Positions 7,951 to 18,776 are shown, counted from the first letter of the stretch. The stretch is DNA of 64,000 nucleotides from Corynebacterium casei LMG S-19264 (GCF_000550785.1 NZ_CP004350.1:848009-912008), one strand, 5' to 3'. The notes: generated by a model not told the origin, from the letters alone. Program-made: numbers and translations.

Positions 7951-10008
7951 TTAGTCGGTTCTTTCCTCGTGACGCTGCTTGGACGGCCACCACACCTTTG
8001 GGCCGATTTCGAGTACGAGGCCAGGAATCAGCAGGGTACGCACGATGAAGGTGTCTACCAAGACGCCGAAGGCCACGATGAACGCGAGCTGCACCATAAA
8101 CATCAATGGGATAACCGCCAGGGCCGCGAAGGTCGCCGCGAGGACAACACCCGCGGAAGTAATCACACCACCAGTCACAGCTAGCGAGTGCAGAACGGCT
8201 CTGCGTGTGCCCATCTTGGGTGTATCTTCCTTCGCACGGGTCATAAGGAAGATGGTGTAGTCAACACCCAGCGCTACCAGGAAGATAAAGCCATAGAGCG
8301 GCACGGTTGGGTCTGCGCCCGGGAAGTTGAAAAGTCCGTTAAAGACCAGTGCGGAGACACCCATGGCCGCGCCGAAGCTTACGACAGTGGCACCCAAAAG
8401 CAGCAACGGCAGCAACACGGCGCGTAACAGAACAATCAGAACAAGTAGCACGACGGCGAGAACCAGCGGCACAATTACTCGAAGGTCACGCTCCGCGGTG
8501 CGATTCGAGTCCAGTGCGGTAGCGGATTCGCCACCGACAAGAACGTCACCGTCGAGTGCATCGAATTCCTCGCGCAGCTGCGCGATGGTGTCTTGTGCTT
8601 CAAGGGAATCAGCCTCCTGGTTGAGCGTAGCTTGCACATAAACATTGCCATCAACCACGTTTGGTTCTAGGTTCATTGGCGGAGTATTTGCCGGTGCGCC
8701 TGACTCAGACGTCAGGGTTACGGTGGAAATTTCAGAGTGGTTTTCTAAAATGCCAGTGACTTCATCGACAAGTTCTTCCGGCGCAATAATCTGGGCTGGG
8801 GAACCAGAGCCGGCATCGAAGTGCTCATTGAGTACTTCCTGGCCTTGTTTTGCCTCCGTATCGGATAACAAGATATCCGAGTTGGACACGCCATTGGCAT
8901 TGAGAAGCGGTACCCATGCGGCACCCAAGAACAACAAAACTAGAGTGCCAGCCCAGACCTTACGCGGGGAGCCCTGTACAAAGTTAGCGACTTTGTACCA
9001 GAACTTGTGAGCGTTTTGCTCTGAAGTTAGCTCCCCGGTGAACTTCGGCTTGGCCGGCCAGAAAGATGCGCGACCGAACAAATAAAGCAGCGCCGGAAGC
9101 AGGGTGAGTGCGGCAACCCAGGCAAAGAAAATGCCGGTTGCAGCAATAGGGCCAAGTGAACGGTTGGAATTTAGATCAGAGACCAACAGGCACAGTAGGG
9201 CAATAGCCACGGTGGCAGCCGACGCGGTAATTGCGCCGAACGATGCCTTCCATGATGACTTCAGCGCATCTGCAACAGATTCCTGTTTTTGAAGCTCTTC
9301 TCTTTGACGCGCCACCATGAGCAGGGAATAGTCCGTCGCTGCGCCGATTACTAGAATAGACAAAATGCCCTGGGACTGGCCATTTAGAACGATGATGTCC
9401 GCCTTAGCCATGTAATAAATCACCACAATCGCGGCACAGAGGGCGCCAACGGCAGTCAAAATGACAATGAACGGCAGCAGCACTGCGCGGTACACAGCAA
9501 TCAAAATAACCAGAACGGCCGCTAGCGCAACGAGCAACAATATGCCATCAATACCAGCAAAAGCATTGGCTAAGTCCGCGCTGAAACCGGCAGGACCCGT
9601 GACGTAGAAGCCGTCATCCGTGACTTCATCACTCAGCAGTTGCACGACCTCCGTGGCATCGGCTGATTCTGTATCAATCAGCGCGATGTACTGGACCGCT
9701 TGACTGTCCTCTGAAGGGGTGGGGCCAATTACCTGTATGACCCCTTCAGTGGATTCAAGTCTTTCGGTGAGATCAACCTCTCCAACGTCGCTGGTTTCGC
9801 CCGCAATAATCGCCGGGATCCCTTGGCTATCAGAAAACTCTGGGGTTAGCTCACTAACCTGGGTGGATTCAGAGCTAGCCGGGAGGAACGTGGTTCTATC
9901 ATTCGTGCTGACATCGGAGATTTTCCCGAAGGTGGGTCCACCTAATCCAGCGATGATAAACCAAATAATAACGAGGGCTAGGGCACTGGCAATGCGGGCG
10001 GCTTTCAT
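7951..10008 (-). CDS. MMPL/RND-type membrane transporter
   Basis: The protein has 685 residues and the MMPL layout: one N-terminal helix, an extracytoplasmic domain (about 30-150), a helix bundle (about 150-330) with the GAATDYSLLMVARQREEL motif, a second outer domain and a second helix bundle with the matching FLVALGVDYTIFLMTRAKE motif. The conserved aspartates in GAATDY and ALGVDY are thought to carry the proton relay. Family members in mycolic-acid bacteria export lipids such as trehalose monomycolate; smaller paralogues like this one have unknown substrates. It stands alone, about 27 bp downstream of the PTS gene on the same strand. Confidence 0.88.
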   Translation of the reverse strand: MKAARIASALALVIIWFIIAGLGGPTFGKISDVSTNDRTTFLPASSESTQVSELTPEFSDSQGIPAIIAGETSDVGEVDLTERLESTEGVIQVIGPTPSEDSQAVQYIALIDTESADATEVVQLLSDEVTDDGFYVTGPAGFSADLANAFAGIDGILLLVALAAVLVILIAVYRAVLLPFIVILTAVGALCAAIVVIYYMAKADIIVLNGQSQGILSILVIGAATDYSLLMVARQREELQKQESVADALKSSWKASFGAITASAATVAIALLCLLVSDLNSNRSLGPIAATGIFFAWVAALTLLPALLYLFGRASFWPAKPKFTGELTSEQNAHKFWYKVANFVQGSPRKVWAGTLVLLFLGAAWVPLLNANGVSNSDILLSDTEAKQGQEVLNEHFDAGSGSPAQIIAPEELVDEVTGILENHSEISTVTLTSESGAPANTPPMNLEPNVVDGNVYVQATLNQEADSLEAQDTIAQLREEFDALDGDVLVGGESATALDSNRTAERDLRVIVPLVLAVVLLVLIVLLRAVLLPLLLLGATVVSFGAAMGVSALVFNGLFNFPGADPTVPLYGFIFLVALGVDYTIFLMTRAKEDTPKMGTRRAVLHSLAVTGGVITSAGVVLAATFAALAVIPLMFMVQLAFIVAFGVLVDTFIVRTLLIPGLVLEIGPKVWWPSKQRHEERTD

Positions 10009-10035
10009 TCATCCGACAGTACAAGGAGATCAGCT

Positions 10036-11983
10036 CTAGACCACCACAGAATTAATCTTGTTAACTGCATCTGCTGGTGTTGCTGCTGCATATAGCTCTT
10101 CGCGGAACTCTTGATTCATCACGTGCCGAGCCAGTTTGGACAACAACTTGAGGTGTGCCTTGCCGGCGTCTTCCGGCATTGCGATGAGGGAGATCAACCG
10201 GGATGGTTTTTCACCTTCAGCCCACACCACGCCTGGTTCGCTCAACCGGGCAAATGCGAGCGTCGGCTTAGAAACAGCAGCACTGCGAGCGTGCGGGATA
10301 GCCACGTGATGGTCAACGCCGGTGGAGTGTTGTTTCTCTCTGGCAAGTGCTGCGGCAACGACATCATCGGCATTGGTGATTCGTCCTGCCTCGGCAGCGG
10401 CGCCTACTAACGCTGCAATTGCATCATCGCGAGATGAAAACTCTGCATCCAAGAACACAATGTCATCAGCAATCAGGGCAGTTTCAGTGCGAGTCTTCGT
10501 TGCTACAGGAGAACCAGAGACATCATGGTCAGATTCAGTTTTTGCTGTATTACCCTCGGGTTTGTCCTTCTTCTTGGAAAGACCCACCAGCACTATGATC
10601 AGCAGGGCGTTGACCGCAATGCCTGCGATCATGGCGATGAAGAATCCGAAGACATTGTCCACCGCGCCGAGGACGGCGACGATGGGGCCGCCGTGCATGA
10701 CGTTATCGGCAACGCTGAACAAGCCGGCCAGTGCACCGGCGACGCCCCGCCGACCACGTTGGCGGGGATAACCTGCAGCGGACGCGCAGCGGCAAGTGGA
10801 ATAGCACCTTCTGTAATGCCGAAGAAGCCCATGAAAAGGGCAGCGATGCCCGGGTCATTTTCAGCCTTGTTGAACCAGGCGCGACGCAGGAGCGTTGCCA
10901 CACCAACCGCGATTGGTGGAACCGCGATGGCTGTTGCGACCATACCCATTGGAAGTGGGTTACCAGCAGCGATGAGCCCACCGCCGAAGAGGAACGCTGT
11001 CTTGTTGAAGGGCCCGCCCATGTCGAAAGCGACCATCGCGCCAAGCAGTGCGCCCAAAAATAGGGTGGAGGTGCCTTGCATTCCGGAGAGTGCGACCGTC
11101 AGGGCATCGAAAAGCGATGCAATCGGTGCACCAATGAGATAGACAAACAGCAGGCCAACCACCAACGTGGTGATGATTGGAATGATGATAATCGGCCAGA
11201 TTGGTGCCACGAACTTGTGCACCGGAACCTTCTTAATGGCCAGAGCGATGTAGCCGGACAAAATACCGGTGACAATACCGCCAATGAAGCCGGCGTTGGC
11301 TTCCGAGCCATAGAGATCGCCATTGACCGCGATAAGGCCTGTGATTAGGCCGGGCGCGAGGCCTGGCCGATCCGCTATGCCGACGGCAATATAGCCAGAA
11401 AGCACCGGAACCATCAGAGAAAAGGCCAGCTCACCAATCTGAGAGATGATCATCCATGGAGAATCTTCCGGGATGACCAGGCCTTCGGCAGAGGCGGTGC
11501 CGCCAATAGAGAGCGACAGTGCGAGGAGAAGACCACCGGTGACCACGAAGGGGATCATGTGGGAGACACCGTTCATCAGTGCCTTGTACAGCGTGGTTCC
11601 GAAGCCTGGATTGGAGGATTCTTCCTCATCACTGGCTTCGGCATTGGCTTCTTGGGTGAACGTGGATGCGTTCAGCGCCTTGTTGATGAGCTCTTTTGGA
11701 GACTTGATGGCTTCATCAACGCCGGTGGCAACCAGCCGCTTGCCGATGAACCTCTCCTTATTAATGACGGTATCAGCACCGATGACAATTGTGTCGGCCT
11801 TCTTGATGTCCTCGGGCGTGAAGTGACCTTCGACGCCGATGGAGCCGTGGGTTTCAATCTTGATGTCATAGCCCAGCTTCGCGGCGGCAGCTTCGAGGTT
11901 TTCTGCCGCCATATAGGTGTGGGCGATACCGGTCGGGCAGGCCGTTATCGCAAGGATGAGAGGGTCTTGCTCTTGTCAGTCAT
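10036..11983 (-). pseudogene. Fructose-type PTS permease EIIBCA, broken by two frameshifts
   Basis: Read as one gene from ATG 11983, the product would have about 649 residues: EIIB with the phospho-cysteine loop ITACPTGIAHTYMAAEN, a fructose-type EIIC membrane domain, and a C-terminal EIIA with the active histidine in VAIPHARSA. The frame is broken twice. Near 11958-11962 two extra bases (CTCTC instead of CTC on the coding strand) separate MTDKSKT from LILAITACPTG. Near 10740-10746 one base is missing in a GGGGCG run, separating NVVGGA from AGALAGLFSVADN. Both sides of each break still read as clean family sequence, so the lesions are recent or are sequencing errors. No fruK or ptsI is adjacent. 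Confidence 0.8.
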
Positions 11984-12000
11984 ACCCCCTATTTAAGCAC

Positions 12001-13269
12001 TTAAGAAACCATGTCCCAGATAGTTGCGAAAAGAACCAGTACACCCATCACCATGACGAAGTAGTTGGTCTTGCGGGAGCGGAACTTCTTCAGCGCATCC
12101 ACCTTGTAAATCGCGAACATTGGCAGCAGGTACGTCATCAGTGCAAAGAAGATACCGCCGACCACGGAAATCATGTCCAGAATCGAAGGGTTGATCACCG
12201 CGACGATGGAAGTGGCAATGAAGATGAACAGGTAAACCCACAGGTCCATCTTGCGGGTTGAGATCTTCTTAGCCGATGGGAAAACCAGTCTCACCAAGTA
12301 TCGAGTGCCTTCAACAGTGCCCAATGAGTGGCCAAAGTAGGAAGAAGCAATCGCACAGATAACCACAACTGGTGCCATGTACGCCATGAATGGAGTACCG
12401 GTGACATTGGCGAAGTAGGACAGGACTGGCAGGTTCTGCTCATTAGCAGTGTCCATGCCATCTGCGCCCATGGCCAGTGCACTGGACCAAACGAAGAACA
12501 TGGTGAAGACAGTCAGCAAGACAGCAGCATTGCGGATGACCTTGGTGGTCTGCTTGCCGTGGTTCTCGCCGTACTCATTTTCCATGTCGAGCACGAACTG
12601 GGAAATAGCAGCAACAAAGGAGAACGCAAAGACCAGCACCGGCAAGATCAGAATCATCGCGCTGACCATGCCGCCGGCGTCCTTTGGTCCGGCTTCCATA
12701 AATGATGCGAAGTCCCACTGCGGAATCAGATACAAAGACACCACTGCCAGAGCAATAATCAGTGGGTAGACCACGAACTGCGCGACAATCAGCATGATCT
12801 TGTCACCGAAAGCCAGCGCCAGAGTCATCAAACCAACAAGTACCGGAGCCAAAACCCAACGGGAGATGGACGGGCCATCGAGCTGGTTAACCACAAAACT
12901 GTCAACGGTGTTGACGATACTGACACCGTAAATCAGCACCACGGGGAAGAACGTGAACCAGTAAATAATCGCAATGACAATGCCGGCGTTCTTACCGAAG
13001 TAGTCCGTCAGAATTACCAGAACATCCTCGCCTTGCAGACGAGAAGAGCTCATCATCCACGAGAACGCGAGGTGCGCAAAGTAGGTCATTGGGCCAATGA
13101 GTACCGTGGCGATGAGCAAAGGCCAGAAGCCGAAACTACCGGCAGAAATAGGCAAAAACAAAATGCCGGCACCGACTGCGGTGCCGAAAAGTGTGATGGT
13201 CCAAGACCTATTCACTGAGCCTTTGGTGCCTTTTGTCTCAGGTGCTTCAGAGACCTGCGTTTCAGACAT
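12001..13269 (-). CDS. Serine/threonine-type amino acid:H+ symporter (HAAAP/STP family)
   Basis: The protein has 422 residues and eleven predicted helices, starting with SWTITLFGTAVGAGILFLPI, the signature first helix of the SdaC/TdcC/YhaO branch of the aromatic and hydroxy amino acid permease family. The charged N-terminus (about 25 residues, rich in Glu/Thr) is cytoplasmic. These carriers import serine or threonine with protons. It ends 17 bp upstream of the start of the broken PTS gene on the same strand and is divergent from the thiolase operon. The exact amino acid cannot be told from the sequence. Confidence 0.85.
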   Translation of the reverse strand: MSETQVSEAPETKGTKGSVNRSWTITLFGTAVGAGILFLPISAGSFGFWPLLIATVLIGPMTYFAHLAFSWMMSSSRLQGEDVLVILTDYFGKNAGIVIAIIYWFTFFPVVLIYGVSIVNTVDSFVVNQLDGPSISRWVLAPVLVGLMTLALAFGDKIMLIVAQFVVYPLIIALAVVSLYLIPQWDFASFMEAGPKDAGGMVSAMILILPVLVFAFSFVAAISQFVLDMENEYGENHGKQTTKVIRNAAVLLTVFTMFFVWSSALAMGADGMDTANEQNLPVLSYFANVTGTPFMAYMAPVVVICAIASSYFGHSLGTVEGTRYLVRLVFPSAKKISTRKMDLWVYLFIFIATSIVAVINPSILDMISVVGGIFFALMTYLLPMFAIYKVDALKKFRSRKTNYFVMVMGVLVLFATIWDMVS

Positions 13270-13487
13270 TGAATGAATGCTCCTTGCTGTTGTGCAATTA
13301 AGCCAAAGTTATTTCAGTGATGATATGTTTTACCCCACCAACGGATCCACTATATGGCAGCAGTCACGCTATTTAAACTCAAGAACTCTAAACGCTAAAT
13401 CGATGACGCAGTTCACTTCTTCGGTGTACGATTGCCACTTGTAACGTACTGTTCGTGAATGTCCTTCCGACTGTCAAAGGGATACCG
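13270..13487. promoter_or_regulatory. Divergent promoter region, symporter / thiolase operon
   Basis: These 218 bp separate two divergent genes and should hold both promoters. The only element worth marking is CGTACTGT at 13445-13452, which recurs in the upstream regions of the acyl-CoA dehydrogenase and, with one change, of mmsA. No RNA gene or small coding sequence was seen. Confidence 0.4.
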
Positions 13488-14657
13488 GTGAAACAAACAG
13501 ACATAGTCATCGTTGGTGCAGCAAGAACGCCATTTGGAAAGCTCTTGGGTGGGCTCTCCTCCTTGGCGGCAACAAGGTTAGGCTCCTATGCAATACGTGG
13601 AGCTTTAGACAAAAGCGGTGTTGATGCGTCACTAATTGACGCCGTTATTATGGGGCAGGTGCTGCAGGCAGGGGTTGGCCAGAATCCTGCAAAGCAAGCA
13701 GCCCTCGGAGCAGGCATACCAGCCAGCGCACACACCACGACCGTAAATAAGGTGTGCCTCTCTGGGCTTAGCGCAATCATTGACGCTGCGCGACTACTTC
13801 GATCAGGCGAAGCTGAAGTTGTCGTTGCTGGTGGCATGGAGTCGATGTCGCAGTCTCCGCATTTGTTGCCAGGTGTACGAGGTGGTCACAAATACGGACC
13901 AACCACCATGCTGGATCATATGGATCATGATGGATTGCGGGCTGCCGACTTGGAAATTTCCATGGGAAGCCTGTCTGAGAAGTATGCGGACCGGTACCCC
14001 GTGACTAGGGAAGAACAAGACCATTGCTCGGCACTGTCACATCAGCGGGCCTTGGCCGCAGACTTTTCGGAGGAAATAGTAAAAGTCGAGGTAGAGCATC
14101 GAAAAGGCAAAGATGTTGTCGGAGCAGACGAAGGTATTCGAGACCAAGTCACAGCGAAGTCATTAGGAGAATTGCGGCCTGCATTTGAGAAAAATGGGTC
14201 GATTACTGCTGGAAATGCTTCACCAATTTCTGATGGAGCAGCGGCAGTCGTATTGACCACACGTGGTAAAGCACAAGAAAAAGGCTGGGTGCCTTTAGCG
14301 ACATTGCGCGCTGTCGGACAGGTCGCGGGACCAGATAGTTCATTGCAGGCGCAACCAGCGAATGCTCTCAAAGCAGCTTTGAGGCGCCAGAAATGGGAGG
14401 TTGAAGAACTAGACATTATTGAAATCAATGAAGCTTTTGCTGCGGTCGTGGTTCACTCCGCCAAAGAACTAGAGATCGATCCTGACTCAGTGAACTTGCA
14501 AGGCGGAGCGATCGCAATGGGGCACCCCATTGGAGCTTCTGGTGCTCGCCTTGTCGTCCATGCCGCACATGCCTTGGCTAATGGAGCAGAGAAGGCTGGC
14601 GTTGCTTTATGCGGTGGCGGCGGGCAGGGCGAAGCCCTACTTATGGAACGGAATTAA
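13488..14657 (+). CDS. Acetyl-CoA C-acyltransferase (thiolase)
   Basis: The protein has 389 residues from GTG 13488, which has AAAGGG seven bases upstream; the GTG at 13455 has no such site. The catalytic triad of thiolases is present: Cys90 in NKVCLSGL, His346 in MGHPIGASGAR and Cys375 in CGGGGQGEA. It condenses two acetyl-CoA units or cleaves 3-ketoacyl-CoA. It is the first gene of a tight operon with a 3-hydroxyisobutyryl-CoA hydrolase (12 bp gap) and an enoyl-CoA hydratase (11 bp gap). In this setting thiolytic cleavage is more likely than synthesis, for example of 2-methylacetoacetyl-CoA from isoleucine, but the chain length preferred is not visible. Confidence 0.92.
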   Translation: MKQTDIVIVGAARTPFGKLLGGLSSLAATRLGSYAIRGALDKSGVDASLIDAVIMGQVLQAGVGQNPAKQAALGAGIPASAHTTTVNKVCLSGLSAIIDAARLLRSGEAEVVVAGGMESMSQSPHLLPGVRGGHKYGPTTMLDHMDHDGLRAADLEISMGSLSEKYADRYPVTREEQDHCSALSHQRALAADFSEEIVKVEVEHRKGKDVVGADEGIRDQVTAKSLGELRPAFEKNGSITAGNASPISDGAAAVVLTTRGKAQEKGWVPLATLRAVGQVAGPDSSLQAQPANALKAALRRQKWEVEELDIIEINEAFAAVVVHSAKELEIDPDSVNLQGGAIAMGHPIGASGARLVVHAAHALANGAEKAGVALCGGGGQGEALLMERN

Positions 14658-14669
14658 AGGAGAATTGCA

Positions 14670-15698
14670 ATGACAGAATCTGTGCAAACTGCCAAAGAAG
14701 GTAACGCTGGCATTATTACATTGAATCGCCCGAAGGCACTTAACGCGTTGGACTTGGATATGATTCGGGCGATGACTAAGACTCTCAAAGCGTGGGAGAG
14801 TGATGACAGCGTTGCTCTGGTCATAGTCCGAGGCGCTGGAGACCGTGCTTTTTGTGCTGGTGGTGATATTGCTGCGCTATATGCAGATGCGGAAGTTGGG
14901 CCAGTTTTCTTTAGAGAGGAATACGAGCTAAATCACCTGATTGCTACGTATTCGAAACCCTATGTCCCGCTCATGAAGGGCATTGTGCTGGGTGGGGGAG
15001 TGGGCGTATCCTCCCACGGTTCACACCGAATCGCGACGGATACAACTCGTCTGGGAATGCCTGAAGTAGGAATCGGATTTGCTCCCGATGCCGGAGGCTC
15101 CTATGTTTTGGCGAAATCGCGTGACCGACTTGGTCGTCATTTGGCCTACACATCGGTGCATGTGGGGGCAGCAGAAGCGATTGACTTGGGTTTTGCGGAC
15201 TTCTACGTCACCGACGACAAGCTGGATGCACTGACTGAAGCACTTTCATCTTCAGGTGATGTGACAGAGATTGAGAAGTTCACTTCTGAGCCCGGAGAGA
15301 GTTTTCCCGGGGACCGTGCTGAAATGGTTGATGTTTACTCAGCTGACAGTGTGGAAGATACGCTCGAGCGATTAAGAATTCTGGCACGTAATAATCCAGA
15401 GGAGCACTGGGCAGTTAAGGCTGAACAGAAGATCAGCAATCATCCGCCACTGTCCCTGAAAGTAACTGAACTCCTTCTTGATCGAGCATCCGTCAGTACT
15501 CTGCCGGACGCCTTAACAACGGAGTACTGGATGTCACTGAACATGCGTACTGACGGTGACTTCTTAGAAGGCGTGAGAGCGCAAATTATTGAAAAAGATA
15601 GAAATCCGAAATGGAGCCATACTAGCCTTGAAGAGGTAGACACAAGCGCCGTCGTGGCAATACTAGACCGTCGTGGAAACATCGGACCGAATTTTTAA
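14670..15698 (+). CDS. 3-hydroxyisobutyryl-CoA hydrolase
   Basis: This 342-residue crotonase-fold protein is longer than a hydratase and carries the HIBCH features [10 protein letters not shown] (CoA oxyanion hole), [10 protein letters not shown] and [16 protein letters not shown], where the Glu acts as catalytic base. The C-terminal extension (about 250-342) typical of the hydrolase subgroup is present, with [12 protein letters not shown] near the end. It releases free 3-hydroxyisobutyrate from its CoA ester in valine catabolism. The product is the substrate of the MmsB encoded about 11 kb downstream. A GGAG ribosome site precedes the ATG, which lies 12 bp after the thiolase stop. Confidence 0.9.
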   Translation: MTESVQTAKEGNAGIITLNRPKALNALDLDMIRAMTKTLKAWESDDSVALVIVRGAGDRAFCAGGDIAALYADAEVGPVFFREEYELNHLIATYSKPYVPLMKGIVLGGGVGVSSHGSHRIATDTTRLGMPEVGIGFAPDAGGSYVLAKSRDRLGRHLAYTSVHVGAAEAIDLGFADFYVTDDKLDALTEALSSSGDVTEIEKFTSEPGESFPGDRAEMVDVYSADSVEDTLERLRILARNNPEEHWAVKAEQKISNHPPLSLKVTELLLDRASVSTLPDALTTEYWMSLNMRTDGDFLEGVRAQIIEKDRNPKWSHTSLEEVDTSAVVAILDRRGNIGPNF

Positions 15699-15709
15699 GG
15701 AGCAGAACC

Positions 15710-16483
15710 ATGGAATACAACAACATTATCGTTGAAACTCGTGAGCATGTAGGGCTCATTACCCTCAACCGCCCGAAGGCGCTGAACGCCTTGAACATGG
15801 ACACACAGGATGAGATCATCGCAGCAGCCCGAGCATTTGATGCAGATGAAACCATCGGTGCGATTGTTCTGACTGGTTCAGAGAAAGCTTTCGCTGCTGG
15901 AGCTGACATTAAAGAAATGTCGTCTAAGACTGGTGTTGAGATGTACAAGGCGGACTGGTTCGCAAACTGGGATCAGTTTGTAGCTTTGCGCACGCCGATC
16001 ATCGCTGCCGTCAACGGATATGCGTTGGGTGGCGGTTGCGAGCTGGCTATGATGTGTGACTTTATTATTGCTGGTGAGAAAGCAAAGTTTGGCCAGCCAG
16101 AGGTAAACCTCGGAGTCACACCTGGCATGGGAGGTTCCCAGCGCCTTACTCGTGCAGTAGGCAAAGCCAAGGCTATGGAAATGTGCCTGACTGGCCGCAT
16201 GATGGATGCTGCAGAAGCAGAGCGCAGCGGATTAGTGGCGCAGGTCGTCGCTCCAGATGAGCTTTTAGACAAGGTTCTCGAGACAGCAAGCTTAATCGCG
16301 TCAAAGTCACAAATCACCACATCGATGATCAAAGAACAGGTCAATGCAGTTTATGAAACGTCCCTTTCTCAGGGACTACTGTTCGAACGACGTACTTTCC
16401 ATGCACTGTTTTCATCGCAAGACCAAAAAGAAGGTATGGAAGCTTTCTCAGAAAAGCGGGAAGCGAACTTTAAGAATTCCTAA
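15710..16483 (+). CDS. Enoyl-CoA hydratase
   Basis: The protein has 257 residues, the standard length of a short-chain crotonase. The oxyanion-hole motifs [10 protein letters not shown] and [16 protein letters not shown] are present, and so are both catalytic glutamates (in GGCELA and in [15 protein letters not shown]). It hydrates methacrylyl-CoA, crotonyl-CoA or related 2-enoyl-CoAs. It is the third gene of the thiolase/hydrolase operon and supplies the substrate of the hydrolase upstream. Its start [11 protein letters not shown] is nearly identical to that of the neighbouring hydrolase, so the two share ancestry. The 3' end overlaps the convergent MarR gene by 14 bp. Confidence 0.93.
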   Translation: MEYNNIIVETREHVGLITLNRPKALNALNMDTQDEIIAAARAFDADETIGAIVLTGSEKAFAAGADIKEMSSKTGVEMYKADWFANWDQFVALRTPIIAAVNGYALGGGCELAMMCDFIIAGEKAKFGQPEVNLGVTPGMGGSQRLTRAVGKAKAMEMCLTGRMMDAAEAERSGLVAQVVAPDELLDKVLETASLIASKSQITTSMIKEQVNAVYETSLSQGLLFERRTFHALFSSQDQKEGMEAFSEKREANFKNS

Positions 16484-17003
16484 AGTTATTTAGTACTTCA
16501 TCGCCGGCCTGGATTCTGAGGTCCGCAGCAATGCGGCGCACAGAAGCTTGGTCGGCTTCGTGCATTGGCAAATTAGTAAAATACTCATTCAGCGCTGGGG
16601 TGGCAGTGCTTGAAAGCGCAATGCCCTGATCCGTGATGCTGACGAGTGTTGAACGCTTATCCTTCGGATCACGGCTGCGCTCAACAAGACCCGCAGACTC
16701 CAATTTCGATACCGTGTGTGTCAATGACGCCGGCGGCAGCTGAAGTCTTGCGCCAATCTTAGACATGGGTAACCCGCCGCGGCGGGAGTAGACCAACATG
16801 GTGAGAAGCTCGAAGTGTGCGAAGGTGATTCCGTACGGCTTTAAAACACTCTCTGCACCCTGGAAGAGAATTTCGGTCATACGTGCCGCGGAAGATAAAA
16901 CAGCAATTCCATCCGCACTTTCAATGGAATGATGCTTCTCCCATTGACGGTGGCCCTCGGCGATGGAATCGAAAGAAGCAGCAGCCGCGGAACGTGGTGA
17001 CAT
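16470..17003 (-). CDS. MarR-family regulator
   Basis: The protein has 177 residues with a central winged helix (about 60-125) showing the MarR pattern: [20 protein letters not shown] recognition helix followed by the wing [19 protein letters not shown]. MarR proteins are dimeric repressors released by small aromatic or acyl-CoA ligands. It lies 42 bp downstream of the acyl-CoA synthetase on the same strand, so the two are probably cotranscribed, and it is convergent with the enoyl-CoA hydratase operon. Control of acyl-CoA metabolism genes in this island is the likely role. Confidence 0.88.
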   Translation of the reverse strand: MSPRSAAAASFDSIAEGHRQWEKHHSIESADGIAVLSSAARMTEILFQGAESVLKPYGITFAHFELLTMLVYSRRGGLPMSKIGARLQLPPASLTHTVSKLESAGLVERSRDPKDKRSTLVSITDQGIALSSTATPALNEYFTNLPMHEADQASVRRIAADLRIQAGDEVLNNFRNS

Positions 17004-17045
17004 AGTCTCCTCCTTGGCTGCTGCTTTTCTGACTAAGCTAATACT

Positions 17046-18776
17046 CTAGCCTTTTAGCGCTGGAAAATCAGAATCTGCGAACTCGGTGGATGCTTTCTTT
17101 TCACCACCATCTTCAGCATGAATCTCGTTCTCCCGTTTACGCAGATCTACGCGGCGGATTTTTCCGGAGACAGTCTTGGGAAGCTCGAAGAATTCAAGAC
17201 GTCGAATGCGCTTATAAGGCGCGAGACCGTCACGGCAGTGTTTGAGAATTGACTCGGCGGTCTGAGCATCAGGCTCAAATCCTCTGGCGAGAACCACATA
17301 GGCTTTTGGAACCGCCAGACGAATTGGGTCCGGGGATGGGACAACTGCCACCTCTGCAACGGCTGCGTGCTCAATGACTACTGACTCTAGCTCGAATGGC
17401 GATAGACGATAATCTGAAGCCTTGAATACATCGTCAGAGCGGCCGATGTAGGAGATATATCCGTCTTCATCGCGTTCTGCGATATCGCCGGTGTGGTAGT
17501 AGCCTTCGCGGAAGACTTCATCATTCTTTTCAGGGGAAGCCACATATCCGCTGAAGAGACCTACCGGACGAGGATCCAGCTTGATGCAAATCTCACCGGT
17601 ATCGCCGATTTCTCCGGTTGCTGGATCAATCAGTGCAATGTCGAAACCTGGGAGTGGCTTACCCATGGAACCAGGTTTGACTTGTTCGCTACGGGTGTTG
17701 GCGATTTGCACAGAGGTTTCCGTTTGGCCGAAGCCATCACGGATTTCTACACCCCAACCACGCTTAATGGCATTGAACAGTTCAGGGTTGAGGGGTTCGC
17801 CAGCGCCCACGATCTTCGTTGGAGGCTTCTTCATTAATGAGAGGTCTGCTTGCACTAACATGCGCCACACTGTTGGTGGAGCGCAGAAACTGGTTACTCC
17901 CTCTTGGTCCATTTGAGCCATGAGCGCTGCTGCGTCAAAGCGGGAGTAGTTGTAAATAAAGATTGTTGCTCCCGCGATCCAGGGTGCAAAGAAGTTTGAC
18001 CAAGCGTGCTTTGCCCATCCAGGGGCTGCAACGTTTAAGTGGACATCACCTGGTTCAATACCAATCCAATACATCGTGCTCAGATGGCCAATTGGATAGG
18101 ACGTATGGGTATGTTCTACGAGTTTGGCCTTTGAAGTGGTGCCTGAAGTGAAGTAAAGCAGGAGGGTCTCGTCTCCGCGAGTTTCTTGTGTTGGAGTGTA
18201 CTCAACGGCAGCGTTGTGAGAGTCGGAGTAGTACAAGGTGCGGTGCGAGGTTTGTGCTGGTTCACCATCTTGAACCTGAATGACTGTGAAGTCTCCGGAT
18301 ACATCCTGGAACTTCTTAGCGTCGTCATCATTAACAATGACCCATGAAACCTCTGCGCGTTCAGTACGATCCTGAAGATCATCAGTGCCCAACATTGCGG
18401 TTGCGGGATTGAGAACAAAACCTGCACGGATACATGCGAGCATGGTCTCCCAGAGCTCAAGCTGGTTATTGAGCATCAGCATGACGTGGTCCCCGCGCTT
18501 GACTCCCTGGACAGTTAGCCAATTCGCTAACTGTTGGGAGCGCTTAGACATTTCGCTATATGTACGACGAGTGCTCGTTCCGTCCTGTTCATTGATGACG
18601 ATTGCTTCACGATTTTCGGATTCTGGCTGCGTTGCCAGGTGGTCGAACCAATCGATTGCGAAATTGAATGAATCTAACCGTGGCCACTCAAATTCATTGA
18701 CTGCTTTTTGATAGTTTTCGCGGTTGTCCACGAGAAAGTCGCGCGCTGCTAGGAATTGATCGGTAACCGGATTCAT
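17046..18776 (-). CDS. AMP-forming acyl-CoA synthetase (medium-chain/short-chain type)
   Basis: The protein has 576 residues from ATG 18776, which is preceded by GAGGAG five bases upstream. It has the AMP-binding fold: A3 loop YFTSGTTSKAKLVEH, A5 region DGFGQTE, A8 hinge YHTGDIAERDEDGYISYIGR and the C-terminal PKTVSGKIRR with the catalytic Lys539. It activates a free acid to its CoA ester through an acyl-adenylate. Length and the NVAAPGWAKHAWSNFFAPW segment suit the medium-chain (MACS) branch, which includes isobutyrate and butyrate CoA ligases. In Salmonella and Rhodopseudomonas the equivalent lysine is acetylated by Pat enzymes; a Pat-type gene lies about 3 kb away. The neighbouring valine-pathway genes suggest isobutyrate as substrate, by inference. 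Confidence 0.88.
   Translation of the reverse strand: MNPVTDQFLAARDFLVDNRENYQKAVNEFEWPRLDSFNFAIDWFDHLATQPESENREAIVINEQDGTSTRRTYSEMSKRSQQLANWLTVQGVKRGDHVMLMLNNQLELWETMLACIRAGFVLNPATAMLGTDDLQDRTERAEVSWVIVNDDDAKKFQDVSGDFTVIQVQDGEPAQTSHRTLYYSDSHNAAVEYTPTQETRGDETLLLYFTSGTTSKAKLVEHTHTSYPIGHLSTMYWIGIEPGDVHLNVAAPGWAKHAWSNFFAPWIAGATIFIYNYSRFDAAALMAQMDQEGVTSFCAPPTVWRMLVQADLSLMKKPPTKIVGAGEPLNPELFNAIKRGWGVEIRDGFGQTETSVQIANTRSEQVKPGSMGKPLPGFDIALIDPATGEIGDTGEICIKLDPRPVGLFSGYVASPEKNDEVFREGYYHTGDIAERDEDGYISYIGRSDDVFKASDYRLSPFELESVVIEHAAVAEVAVVPSPDPIRLAVPKAYVVLARGFEPDAQTAESILKHCRDGLAPYKRIRRLEFFELPKTVSGKIRRVDLRKRENEIHAEDGGEKKASTEFADSDFPALKG

Noticed and set aside
7757..7993. 78-codon reverse frame across 7666-7950
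   Set aside because: It spans the hairpin terminator and the 3' end of the MMPL gene and has no protein-like features.
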